64,000 bases of DNA. Origin: Phenylobacterium sp. CCH9-H3 (GTDB lineage: Bacteria > Pseudomonadota > Alphaproteobacteria > Caulobacterales > Caulobacteraceae). The translations under genes were made by a program, and so were the position numbers. This document shows, one piece after another, positions 40,471 through 48,073 of the stretch (positions are counted from its first letter, which is position 1; each line of letters starts with the position of its first letter). The stretch lies in NCBI RefSeq assembly GCF_001557235.1, contig NZ_LSJI01000230.1, forward strand, positions 1 through 64,000, in the 5' to 3' direction. A model generated the notes under the pieces. That model was given only the letters and a program-made list of their open reading frames with translations. It was not told where the DNA came from and made no database searches.

Positions 40471-41228
40471 GGGTGTTTCCTCAGGGCGGTGAAGGCGCCC
40501 GCGGCGACAAGGCCGGCGAACGCGGTGGAAAGGTCCAGGCCGGGCTCGCTGGCCAGGGCGGCCATGGCGGCGTCGAGGAGGCTGGCTCCGGCCGCGCAGG
40601 CGGCCAGGAACTGGAGCTCGCCGGGGCCGATGAGTTGGTGGCGGATGTCGAGGCCGGGGCGGACGAACAACAGCCCTTCGGGCGCGTCGTCCAGTTCCAG
40701 GATCCTCGGCGGATCGTCCGGCGCCTGGAGGGCGCGCCAGAGCGACGGCGTCCCGTCCTCGAAGGCCGCGAACCGCGTCGCCGGGTGCAGGGCGAGCGCG
40801 TGGGTCGAGAACGCGGCCGGTGAAAGGACCGCCGCCGCCTCTGGCGCGAGCGGCTCGGCGTCGGCGGCCAGATGCGCGCAGGTCCACAGCCAGTCGAGCT
40901 GGGCGAGACCCGCCAGATAGGGCATCTCCGCCGCCGGTGGAAAATCCGCCAGCCAGGCCGGGAACGCCTCACCATAGGCCAGCAGGCTGGCCGAGCGCGG
41001 CGGGCAGGCGGCAGCATGCGCGGTCGCGGCGGCGGCCAGCCACGCCGGGCCCACCACGCGTTCCACCGTCGGAAACTGCGCCGCCAGGGCGTCGGCGCAG
41101 CCCTTGGCGCTGGTGTTGCGATAGACGCTGAGCCCCGCCTCGGCGGCGTCGGACGCGCACCAGGGCGCGAGCGTCGCGGCGTCGCCGGCCACCGCCGCCA
41201 GGAAGCGTTCGTGGAAGGTGTCACGCAT
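40467..41228 (-). CDS. bufC: DUF2063 protein, MNIO partner (BufC-like)
   Basis: A 253-aa protein. The N-terminal DUF2063 (putative DNA-binding fold by annotation) has LSVYRNTSAKGCADALAAQFPTVERVVG. In MNIO systems this partner is thought to bring the precursor peptide to the enzyme. The C-terminal half is Ala-rich and ends in LVAAGAFTALRKHP. It overlaps bufB by 8 nt. Naming follows the Caulobacter bufferin operons. Confidence 0.9.
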   Translation of the reverse strand: MRDTFHERFLAAVAGDAATLAPWCASDAAEAGLSVYRNTSAKGCADALAAQFPTVERVVGPAWLAAAATAHAAACPPRSASLLAYGEAFPAWLADFPPAAEMPYLAGLAQLDWLWTCAHLAADAEPLAPEAAAVLSPAAFSTHALALHPATRFAAFEDGTPSLWRALQAPDDPPRILELDDAPEGLLFVRPGLDIRHQLIGPGELQFLAACAAGASLLDAAMAALASEPGLDLSTAFAGLVAAGAFTALRKHP

Positions 41229-42051
41229 CGGCGAGCTCTCGGGCCAGCAGGCGATGGGCGCGCTCGCGTTCGGCCATCAGGACCGCGAAGGCGGGAATGT
41301 CGTCGTCCCGTTCGATCAGCGTGGGACGCGGTCCGACCCGTTCGATGAGCCGCGCGTACAGCGTCCAGACGGGCTCGGCCACCGGCGCGCCGTGCGTGTC
41401 GATCAGCAGGTCGGCCCGCGCGTCCGGCGCATGGCCCGCCAGATGGATCTCGCCGATCGCCGCTGCAGGGAGGGCGTCGAGATAGGCCTCGGCCGAATGG
41501 CCCAGGTTGTGCGCGCTGACGAAAACGTTGTTCACGTCGACCAGGAGGCCGCAACCCGTGCGCCGGCTGAGCTCGGTGAGGAATTCGACCTCCCCGAAGT
41601 CATGCCCCTGGAGCGGCAGGTACAGGGAAGGGTTCTCGATCAGGACGCGGCGGGCCAGGACCTCCTGCATCCGGTCGATATTGTCGGCGATCCGCGACAG
41701 GGCTTCGCAGGTGCGGGGGAAGGGCAGCAGGTCAGGGGCGTAGACGCCGCGGCGCATCGACCAGGCCAGATGCTCCGACACCAGGACGGGATTGCAGCGG
41801 TCGATCAGGCGCTTCAGCGCCGCGAGGTGGCCCTCGTCCGGCGCTTCGTCCGCCGCCAGCGACAGGCCGACCCCATGCAGGGAGATCGGCCGGTCGCGGG
41901 CGATGGCGTCCAGCCAGGCGAGCCGCGGCCCGCCGGCGGCCATGTAGTTCTCGGGATGCGCCTCGAACCACAGGCCCTCCGCCCGGCAGGCGAGGGCATC
42001 CGCATAGTGCTGCGGCTTGAGGCTGACGCCCGCAGTGAGGGACTGGGTCAT
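41221..42051 (-). CDS. bufB: DUF692 multinuclear non-heme iron oxidase (MNIO, BufB-like)
   Basis: A 276-aa TIM-barrel iron enzyme. Likely metal-ligand segments are visible: FEAHPENYM, SLHGVGLSL, SEHLAW, LIENPSLY, DVNNVFVSAHN, EIHLAGH and DTHG. MNIOs modify cysteines of ribosomally made peptides; in bufferins they form thiooxazoles that bind copper. Start ATG 42051 is used (an in-frame ATG at 42060 adds three residues). It lies 24 nt downstream of the DUF2282 precursor gene. Confidence 0.93.
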   Translation of the reverse strand: MTQSLTAGVSLKPQHYADALACRAEGLWFEAHPENYMAAGGPRLAWLDAIARDRPISLHGVGLSLAADEAPDEGHLAALKRLIDRCNPVLVSEHLAWSMRRGVYAPDLLPFPRTCEALSRIADNIDRMQEVLARRVLIENPSLYLPLQGHDFGEVEFLTELSRRTGCGLLVDVNNVFVSAHNLGHSAEAYLDALPAAAIGEIHLAGHAPDARADLLIDTHGAPVAEPVWTLYARLIERVGPRPTLIERDDDIPAFAVLMAERERAHRLLARELADA

Positions 42052-42075
42052 GAGGCGCATCCGCGAGACGCGAGG

Positions 42076-42357
42076 TCAGGCCTTGGGCGTCAGCGAGCCC
42101 ATGCCCTTGGGCGTCTTCATGATGACGCAGGTTCCGACTGGCACCTCCTTGAAGGCCTTGCCGTCGTAGTTGACCTTGGACGTGCCTGCACAGGTCGTGC
42201 CCGCGCCGGCCTTGCAGTCGTTCTGGCCGGCCTTGGCGACGCCATAGCACTTCTCGGTGGCGGCCGGTTTCTTGGCCATGTTGTCCTGGGCCATGGCGGC
42301 TCCGCCCATCAGGGCGAGGATGGCGGCGGCGGCCAAGGTCGTTTGAGCGGTTTTCAT
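42076..42357 (-). CDS. bufA: Bufferin precursor, DUF2282 family (BufA1-like)
   Basis: A 93-aa precursor. A Sec-type signal (1-23, ending AMAQ) precedes a mature part with exactly four cysteines at 37, 48, 56 and 77. The first two sit in the family signature [14 protein letters not shown]. In characterised bufferins the inner cysteines become thiooxazoles and the outer pair forms a disulfide; the product chelates copper in the periplasm. GAGGAG lies upstream of ATG 42357. It is the first gene after the sigma-F-type promoter at 42406-42431, so it is likely made in the largest amount. Confidence 0.93.
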   Translation of the reverse strand: MKTAQTTLAAAAILALMGGAAMAQDNMAKKPAATEKCYGVAKAGQNDCKAGAGTTCAGTSKVNYDGKAFKEVPVGTCVIMKTPKGMGSLTPKA

Positions 42358-42405
42358 GACGAGCTCCTCATTGCGACCGGCCACAGCGGCGCAGTCAGGA
42401 GCTAG

Positions 42406-42431
42406 TTCGCGGGCGGCGCGGCGCAGGTTAC
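42406..42431 (-). promoter_or_regulatory. Sigma-F-type promoter of the bufferin operon
   Basis: On the minus strand this reads GTAACC, 16 nt, CGAA. It matches the -35/-10 pair I recall for Caulobacter crescentus sigma-F promoters. The -10 lies 48 nt before the bufA ATG. Confidence 0.85.
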
Positions 42432-42465
42432 AGCTTTCGCCGACTCTTTTTCTTCGCCGCCCGAT

Positions 42466-42490
42466 GTAACTTTCCGGTGGGTGGCGCGAA
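42466..42490 (+). promoter_or_regulatory. Sigma-F-type promoter of the sigma/anti-sigma pair
   Basis: Reads GTAACT, 15 nt, CGAA on the plus strand, ending 19 nt before the sigma-factor ATG. One base off in the -35 and a one-base-shorter spacer suggest a weaker autoregulatory promoter than its divergent neighbour. It rules out the upstream GTG at 42477 as translation start. Confidence 0.75.
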
Positions 42491-42509
42491 TTCATTCCGA
42501 CGCGGTGAC

Positions 42510-43061
42510 ATGGCGTTTGACGAGGTCGAACAGCGGCTGAAGGACCTGATGCTGCGCGCCCAGGCCGGGGACGGCCAGGCGTGGCGCGAGGTGCTGACTC
42601 TGCTCGGCGCCCGACTGGCCGTGTATTTCCGCCGCCGCCTCGGCGCCGACCTTGCCGACGAAGCGGACGATCTGGTGCAGGAGACCCTCTTGGCTGTCCA
42701 CAGCCGCCGCATGACGTATGACCCGAGCCAGCCGTTCACGGCCTGGGCCTATGCGGTGGCGCGCTACAAGCTGATCGACCACTGGCGCCGCCGCCGCGTG
42801 CGTCGTCACGTGCCGCTGGATGATGTCGCCGAGACGTTGTGGGTCGAGGCCGACGGCGGCGCGGAGGCGGGGGCCGACCTGGACCGCCTGCTGGGCGACC
42901 TGCCGACGCGGCAGGAGCAGCTCGTGCGCGGGGTGAAGATCGAGGGGTTGAGCCTGGCGGAGGCGGGTGCGCGGTTCGGCATGACCGAGGGCGCGGCCAA
43001 GGTCTCGCTGCACCGGGCGCTGAAGGCCCTCATGGCGAAGGTGGGGGCTCGTGGAGACTGA
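42510..43061 (+). CDS. sigF: ECF RNA polymerase sigma factor, SigF-like
   Basis: A 183-aa sigma-70-family protein of the ECF group. Region 2 spans about residues 15-85, with [19 protein letters not shown] and [21 protein letters not shown] (-10 recognition). Region 4 follows, with [42 protein letters not shown] (-35 recognition helix). It is encoded with a DUF1109 anti-sigma factor (11-nt overlap) and divergent from the bufferin operon, the same arrangement as Caulobacter SigF, which answers heavy metals and oxidants. ATG 42510 is chosen because the promoter ends just upstream. Confidence 0.93.
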   Translation: MAFDEVEQRLKDLMLRAQAGDGQAWREVLTLLGARLAVYFRRRLGADLADEADDLVQETLLAVHSRRMTYDPSQPFTAWAYAVARYKLIDHWRRRRVRRHVPLDDVAETLWVEADGGAEAGADLDRLLGDLPTRQEQLVRGVKIEGLSLAEAGARFGMTEGAAKVSLHRALKALMAKVGARGD

Positions 43062-43695
43062 TCGGCTCATCGAAGGCCTTGCGGCCGACCTGCGGCCCGT
43101 CTCGCCGGGGGCGGTGTCGCGCCGGATCGCCCTGACGGCGCTCGCGGGCGGGGCCGTGGCGCTGGTCGTCGTGCTGGCTTGGCTGGGCCTGCGCCACGAC
43201 CTGGCCGCCGCCGTGACGGGGCCGATGTTCTGGATGAAGGCCGCCTATGCGGCCGTCCTGGGGCTCGCGGGGTTCTGGTGCGCCGAACGTCTCGCCCGTC
43301 CGGTCGGCTCGCCGCGTCGCGCGGCCGCCCTGGGTCTGGCGGCGGTGACGATCATGGCCGTGCTGGGCGCCGCGACCCTGATGGCCGCCGAGCCGGCCGA
43401 GCGCGTGGCCCTGTGGCTGGGCCATTCCTGGCGGCGTTGCCCGGTGAACATCCTCGCCCTGTCCCTGCCGACGCTGGCGGCCGCGCTCTGGGCGATGCGG
43501 CGGCTTGCGCCGACCCGCCTGCGACTGGCCGGCGCCGCGGCGGGCCTGTTCGCGGGCGGCGTCGGGGCGAGCGTCTATGGCCTGCACTGCGCCGAGACCT
43601 CGCCGATGTTCCTGGCGACCTGGTACAGCCTGGGCATGGCGCTCAGCACAGCGCTTGGCGCCGCCCTCGGCCCCTGGGCGCTGCGCTGGCGGTAG
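43051..43695 (+). CDS. nrsF: DUF1109 membrane anti-sigma factor, NrsF-like
   Basis: A 214-aa inner-membrane protein with six hydrophobic segments. Cysteines are at 77, 130 (SWRRCPVNI) and 180 (YGLHCAETSP). The last two match the pair shown in C. crescentus NrsF to be needed for metal sensing, so the sensing site appears intact. The first about 25 residues are cytoplasmic and presumably bind the sigma factor. GTG 43051 overlaps the sigma gene by 11 nt. Confidence 0.92.
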   Translation: METDRLIEGLAADLRPVSPGAVSRRIALTALAGGAVALVVVLAWLGLRHDLAAAVTGPMFWMKAAYAAVLGLAGFWCAERLARPVGSPRRAAALGLAAVTIMAVLGAATLMAAEPAERVALWLGHSWRRCPVNILALSLPTLAAALWAMRRLAPTRLRLAGAAAGLFAGGVGASVYGLHCAETSPMFLATWYSLGMALSTALGAALGPWALRWR

Positions 43696-43702
43696 GACGG
43701 CC

Positions 43703-44356
43703 TCAGGCCGCCGCGGTCTGCGCCACCTGGAACTCCGCCTCGGTCTTGGCGCGGATCTCGTCGATGCCGACGCCGGGGGCGCATTCGAGCAGGGTGAGCG
43801 GCGCCTTGCCCCGGCCGACGTCGAAGACGCCCAGGTCGGTGATCACCAGATCCACGACGCCGGCGCCGGTGAGGGGCAGGGTGCAGGCCTTGAGCAGCTT
43901 GGGCGCGCCCGACTTCTCAGTGTGCTCCATGACCACCACGACCCGCTTGACGCCGGCCACCAGGTCCATGGCTCCGCCCATGCCCTTGACCATCTTGCCG
44001 GGCACCATCCAGTTCGCCAGGTCGCCGTTCTGGGCCACCTGCATGGCGCCCAGGATGCTGAGGTCGATGTGTCCGCCGCGGATCATGGCGAACGAGTCGG
44101 CCGAGGAGAAATAGCTGGAGGACGGCAGGGCGGTGATCGTCTGCTTGCCGGCGTTGATCAGGTCGGCGTCCTCTTCGCCCTCGTAAGGGAACGGGCCCAT
44201 GCCCAGCATGCCGTTCTCGCTCTGCAGCGTCACCGACATGCCCGTCGGGATGTAGTTGGCCACCAGGGTCGGGATGCCGATCCCCAGGTTCACGTAGAAG
44301 CCGTCGCGCAGTTCCTGGGCGGCGCGGGCGGCGATCTCGTCACGGGTCCAGGCCAT
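43703..44356 (-). CDS. scoB: 3-oxoacid CoA-transferase subunit B
   Basis: A 217-aa beta subunit. The catalytic glutamate is in [26 protein letters not shown] and [10 protein letters not shown] are standard. With ScoA it moves CoA between succinyl-CoA and acetoacetate for ketone-body use. It starts one nucleotide after scoA and converges with nrsF, 7 nt away. Confidence 0.95.
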   Translation of the reverse strand: MAWTRDEIAARAAQELRDGFYVNLGIGIPTLVANYIPTGMSVTLQSENGMLGMGPFPYEGEEDADLINAGKQTITALPSSSYFSSADSFAMIRGGHIDLSILGAMQVAQNGDLANWMVPGKMVKGMGGAMDLVAGVKRVVVVMEHTEKSGAPKLLKACTLPLTGAGVVDLVITDLGVFDVGRGKAPLTLLECAPGVGIDEIRAKTEAEFQVAQTAAA

Positions 44357-44357
44357 C

Positions 44358-45065
44358 TTACGCGATCTCCCGCTTGCGGACGGTGCGCTGCTCGATGCGC
44401 TTCTCGTGCAGCCCTTCGACGATGCGATCGACGAAGATGCCGGGCGTGTGGATGTTGTCGGGATCCAGAGCGCCGGTCCGGACGATCTCCTCGACCTCGG
44501 CGACGCAGACCTTGCCGGCCGTCGCCATCATCGGATTGAAGTTCCGAGCCGTCATCCGATAGATCAGGTTGCCTTCCTCGTCGCCCTTCCAGGCTTTGAC
44601 GATCGAAAGGTCGGCGGTCAGGCCGCGCTCCATGACGTAGAGCTCGCCGTCGAACTCGCGGACTTCCTTGCCCTCGGCCACCAGCGTGCCCACGCCGGTC
44701 TTGGTGAAGAAGGCCGGGATGCCGGCGCCGCCGGCGCGGATGCGCTCGGCCAGGGTGCCCTGGGGGTTGAATTCCAGTTCCAGCTTGCCCGACAGGTACA
44801 GCTCGGCGAACAGCTTGTTCTCGCCGACGTAGGACGAGATCATCTTGCGGATCTGGCCGCCGGCGAGCAGCACGCCCAGGCCAAAGTCGTCGACGCCGCA
44901 GTTGTTCGACACCACGGTCAGGTCCTTGACCCCCGACGCGCGGATCGCCGCGATGAGGTTTTCCGGGATGCCGCAGAGGCCGAAGCCCCCGGCCATGATC
45001 GTCATGCCGTCGAAGAGCCGACCCGCGAGCGCCTCGACAGCGTCCTTGCAAACCTTGTCCGCCAT
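44358..45065 (-). CDS. scoA: 3-oxoacid CoA-transferase subunit A
   Basis: A 235-aa alpha subunit. The start [13 protein letters not shown] at ATG 45065 is followed by [13 protein letters not shown] (the glycine-rich oxyanion/CoA loop), then [11 protein letters not shown] and [17 protein letters not shown]. The open frame extends 28 codons upstream without homology. It is divergent from the antiporter gene. Confidence 0.95.
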   Translation of the reverse strand: MADKVCKDAVEALAGRLFDGMTIMAGGFGLCGIPENLIAAIRASGVKDLTVVSNNCGVDDFGLGVLLAGGQIRKMISSYVGENKLFAELYLSGKLELEFNPQGTLAERIRAGGAGIPAFFTKTGVGTLVAEGKEVREFDGELYVMERGLTADLSIVKAWKGDEEGNLIYRMTARNFNPMMATAGKVCVAEVEEIVRTGALDPDNIHTPGIFVDRIVEGLHEKRIEQRTVRKREIA

Positions 45066-45175
45066 GCTCGCCAGATACGCCGCAAAACGACGGTTGGGAA
45101 CGGGGCGCCGAAAAAATTCATCGATTGATGATTTGAGCGTCACACCCACGTGTCAGGGGCTGAGCTGGAGCCCCA

Positions 45176-47056
45176 ATGCACGCCGACACCCTTCTCATCC
45201 AGGCGCTGGTCTACCTGACCGCCGGCGTCGTCTCCGTACCCATCGCCAAGAGGCTGGGACTAGGCTCGGTATTGGGCTACCTCATCGCGGGTGCGCTGGT
45301 GGGGCCGTTCGTGCTGGACCTCGTCGGCGAGCCGGGCGATGTGATGGCCTTCGCCGAGTTCGGCGTGGTCATCCTTCTGTTCCTCATTGGGCTCGAGGTG
45401 CGGCCGGCCCTGCTGTGGGAAATGCGCACCGCGATCTTCGGTTTGGGCATGGCCCAGATGCTGGCCAGCGCCGCATTGCTGGGCGCCGTCGTCCTATTGC
45501 TGGGCGCCGACTGGCGCGTCGCCCTGGCTATCGGGCTGATCCTCGCGATGTCTTCCACGGCCATCGTGCTGCAGAGCCTGGAGGAGAAGGGGCTGCGGCA
45601 GGGCCCCATCGGCCAGTCGGCCTTCGGCGTGCTGCTGTTCCAGGACCTGGCGGTGATCCCGCTGTTCGCCTTCCTGCCGCTGCTGGCCGTCGGAAGCGGC
45701 CCGGTGGCGGCGGAAGCCTCCGGCCACGGCGCCAGCGTGCTGGCCGGCCAGCCGGAGTGGGTGCGGATCCTGGCCACCTTCGGCGCGGTGGCCGGCGTGG
45801 TCATCGGCGGCCGCTATCTCACCCGGCCGATCTTCCGCTTCATCGCGGCAGCCCGCCTGCGCGAGATCTTCACGGCCTCGGCCCTGCTGCTCGTGGTGGC
45901 CGTGGCGGCGCTGATGGAGCTGGTGGGCCTGTCGCCCGCCCTGGGCGCCTTCCTGGCCGGCGTGGTGCTGGCCGAGAGCGAGTTCCGCCGCGAGCTGGAG
46001 ACCGATATCGAGCCGTTCCGCGGTCTCCTCCTGGGCCTCTTCTTCATCAGCGTCGGCGCCGGCCTGAATTTCGGCCTGGTCGCCGCCCAGCCGGTGCTGA
46101 TCGTCTCGCTGACGCTCGGGCTGATGGCGGCGAAGTTCGTGGCGATGTGGGCGGTGGGCCTGGCCTTCCGTCGTAGCCGGCGCGACGCGGCGACCATCGC
46201 GGTCTCCCTCGCCCAGGGCGGCGAGTTCGCCTTCGTGCTGATCGGCTTCGTGCTCGGCGCCCGCGTGCTGAGCGCCGAAGAGGCGGCCCTGGCCACCGCC
46301 GTGGTGGCCCTGTCCATGGCGCTGACGCCCGTCGCCTTCGCGCTCTACGAGAAGCTGATCCTCAATCGGACGGCCAGCCTCGTGGAACCGGAGGCCCTGC
46401 CGTTCGCCGACGGGGCGCCGGACGCCATCGTCGCCGGGTTCGGCCGCTTCGGCCAGATCGCCACCCGCCTGCTGACCGCCAACGACTTCAAGGTGACGAT
46501 GCTGGAGTCGTCCATCGAGCAGATCGACCTGATCCGCCGCTTCGGCTGGCAGGTGCACTATGGCGACGCCAGCCGGCTGGACCTGCTTCGCGCGGCGGGC
46601 GCCGACAAGGCCAAGCTGCTGCTGATCGCGATCGACGACAAGGACAAGGCGGTGGATCTCGCCAAGGCCGCCACGGAGTACTTCCCGAACCTGACGGTCA
46701 TCGCCCGCGCCTTCGATCGCCGCCACGCCTACGAGCTGATCCGCGTGGGCGCCGACGAGATCGAGCGGGAGACCTTCGAGAGCGCCCTGGCCTTCGGCAA
46801 GAAGGCGCTCCTGCGTCTGGGCCTGTCGGAACGCCGCGCCGCCAAGGCGGCGAGCCTGTTCCGCGACCACGACAAGGCGCTGCTGAAGCGCCTGGCCCCC
46901 GTCTACGGCGAGGAGGAACGCTACATCATGGCCGTGCGCGACAGCCGCGACACCATGGAGAAGCTGCTGGCGGCCGAGATGCGCCGCCTGCGCAAGGAGG
47001 AGGCCGAGGAAGCGGACAACGACGTCGCCGCGGCGCGCCGGCTGGAGGCCGGATAG
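45176..47056 (+). CDS. CPA2-family monovalent cation:proton antiporter (KefB/KefC-like)
   Basis: A 626-aa inner-membrane transporter. About 12-13 hydrophobic segments occupy 1-395, with GYLIAGALVGPF, LFLIGLEVRPALLW, and a motif around SSTAIVLQ and FQDLAVIP typical of Kef antiporters. A cytoplasmic RCK/TrkA-N domain starts near 415 with IVAGFGRFGQIATRLL and binds nucleotide. It probably exports K+ in exchange for H+ under electrophile or acid stress; no KefF/G ancillary gene is adjacent. The C-terminal tail is charged. Confidence 0.9.
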   Translation: MHADTLLIQALVYLTAGVVSVPIAKRLGLGSVLGYLIAGALVGPFVLDLVGEPGDVMAFAEFGVVILLFLIGLEVRPALLWEMRTAIFGLGMAQMLASAALLGAVVLLLGADWRVALAIGLILAMSSTAIVLQSLEEKGLRQGPIGQSAFGVLLFQDLAVIPLFAFLPLLAVGSGPVAAEASGHGASVLAGQPEWVRILATFGAVAGVVIGGRYLTRPIFRFIAAARLREIFTASALLLVVAVAALMELVGLSPALGAFLAGVVLAESEFRRELETDIEPFRGLLLGLFFISVGAGLNFGLVAAQPVLIVSLTLGLMAAKFVAMWAVGLAFRRSRRDAATIAVSLAQGGEFAFVLIGFVLGARVLSAEEAALATAVVALSMALTPVAFALYEKLILNRTASLVEPEALPFADGAPDAIVAGFGRFGQIATRLLTANDFKVTMLESSIEQIDLIRRFGWQVHYGDASRLDLLRAAGADKAKLLLIAIDDKDKAVDLAKAATEYFPNLTVIARAFDRRHAYELIRVGADEIERETFESALAFGKKALLRLGLSERRAAKAASLFRDHDKALLKRLAPVYGEEERYIMAVRDSRDTMEKLLAAEMRRLRKEEAEEADNDVAAARRLEAG

Positions 47057-47077
47057 CTGGCGGTGTATTAGGACCCG

Positions 47078-48031
47078 ATGAGCCAAGCCCTTCACATCCA
47101 GGACTCCATCGAGCCCGTCTCCTTCGACCTTTATGCGAAGGATTTCCAAGCGTTCACCCAGAAGCTGGGCGACAGCTACGCGCGCTGGGGTTTCGCCGTG
47201 ATCGCCGACCACGGGATGCCGCAGGATAAGGTCGATGCCGCCATCGATCAGATGAAGAAGTTCTTCGCCCTGCCGGAAGAGACCAAGCTGAAGTACAAGC
47301 TGCCGCTGGCCGGCCAGCGCGGCTACACGCCCTTCGGCGTCGAGACGGCCAAGGGCCACACCCACTACGACCTCAAGGAGTTCTGGCACGTCGGCCGCAA
47401 CCTGCCGGCCGGGCACCCCTTCCGCGACCACATGGCCGACAACGTCTGGCCAGACGTGGAACTGCCGGAGTTCCGGGAGAAGGTTCAGTGGCTGTACGAC
47501 GCCCTGGACGCCATGGGCCTGAAGGTCCTGGAGGCCATCTCCTCCTACCTCGGGCTCGACCGCCACTTCTTCGACGACAAGGTCGACGTCGGCAACTCGA
47601 TCCTGCGCCTGCTGCACTACCCGCCTGTGCCCAAGGACGGCCCGCACATCCGCGCCGGCGCGCACGAGGACATCAACGTCATCACCCTGCTGCTCGGCGC
47701 CGAGGAGGCGGGGCTGGAGGTGAAGGATCACGACGGCCGCTGGATCGCCATCAATCCCGCGGCCGGAAGCCTGGTCTGCAACATCGGCGACATGCTGCAG
47801 CGCCTGGTGAACCACCGGCTGCCGTCCACCACCCACCGCGTGGTGAACCCGGCCCCCGAGCGCCGCGGCTTCCCGCGCTACTCGACGCCGTTCTTCCTGC
47901 ACTTCAACTCGGACTACCTGATCCGCACCCTGCCCGGTACGATCGACGCCGAGCACCCGGACCGCTACCCCGAGCCCATCACCGCCGACGACTACCTCAA
48001 GGAGCGGCTGCGCGAGATCAAGCTGGCGTAG
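47078..48031 (+). CDS. Isopenicillin N synthase-family 2OG-Fe(II) oxygenase
   Basis: A 317-aa protein of the non-heme iron, 2-oxoglutarate-dependent oxygenase superfamily. The iron site is HED in RAGAHEDINVITLLLG plus the distal His in STTHRVVNP; the 2OG-binding Arg is in RRGFPRYSTPFF. Family members oxidise diverse small molecules; the substrate is unknown and no biosynthetic cluster surrounds it. It follows the antiporter gene by 21 nt. Confidence 0.88.
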   Translation: MSQALHIQDSIEPVSFDLYAKDFQAFTQKLGDSYARWGFAVIADHGMPQDKVDAAIDQMKKFFALPEETKLKYKLPLAGQRGYTPFGVETAKGHTHYDLKEFWHVGRNLPAGHPFRDHMADNVWPDVELPEFREKVQWLYDALDAMGLKVLEAISSYLGLDRHFFDDKVDVGNSILRLLHYPPVPKDGPHIRAGAHEDINVITLLLGAEEAGLEVKDHDGRWIAINPAAGSLVCNIGDMLQRLVNHRLPSTTHRVVNPAPERRGFPRYSTPFFLHFNSDYLIRTLPGTIDAEHPDRYPEPITADDYLKERLREIKLA

Positions 48032-48038
48032 TCTGGAG

Positions 48039-48063
48039 TTCCTCCCCCGCAGCGGGGGAGGAA
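48039..48063. repeat. Perfect REP-like palindrome between convergent genes
   Basis: Twelve-base arms TTCCTCCCCCGC and GCGGGGGAGGAA flank one base. It lies between the stops of the oxygenase and M2 peptidase genes and probably works as a bidirectional terminator. A degenerate copy is at 28129. Confidence 0.65.
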
Positions 48064-48073
48064 CCTGACGCCG

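Noticed and set aside
42477..42509. GTG start for the sigma factor
   Set aside because: It overlaps the readable promoter; ATG 42510 gives the family N-terminus.
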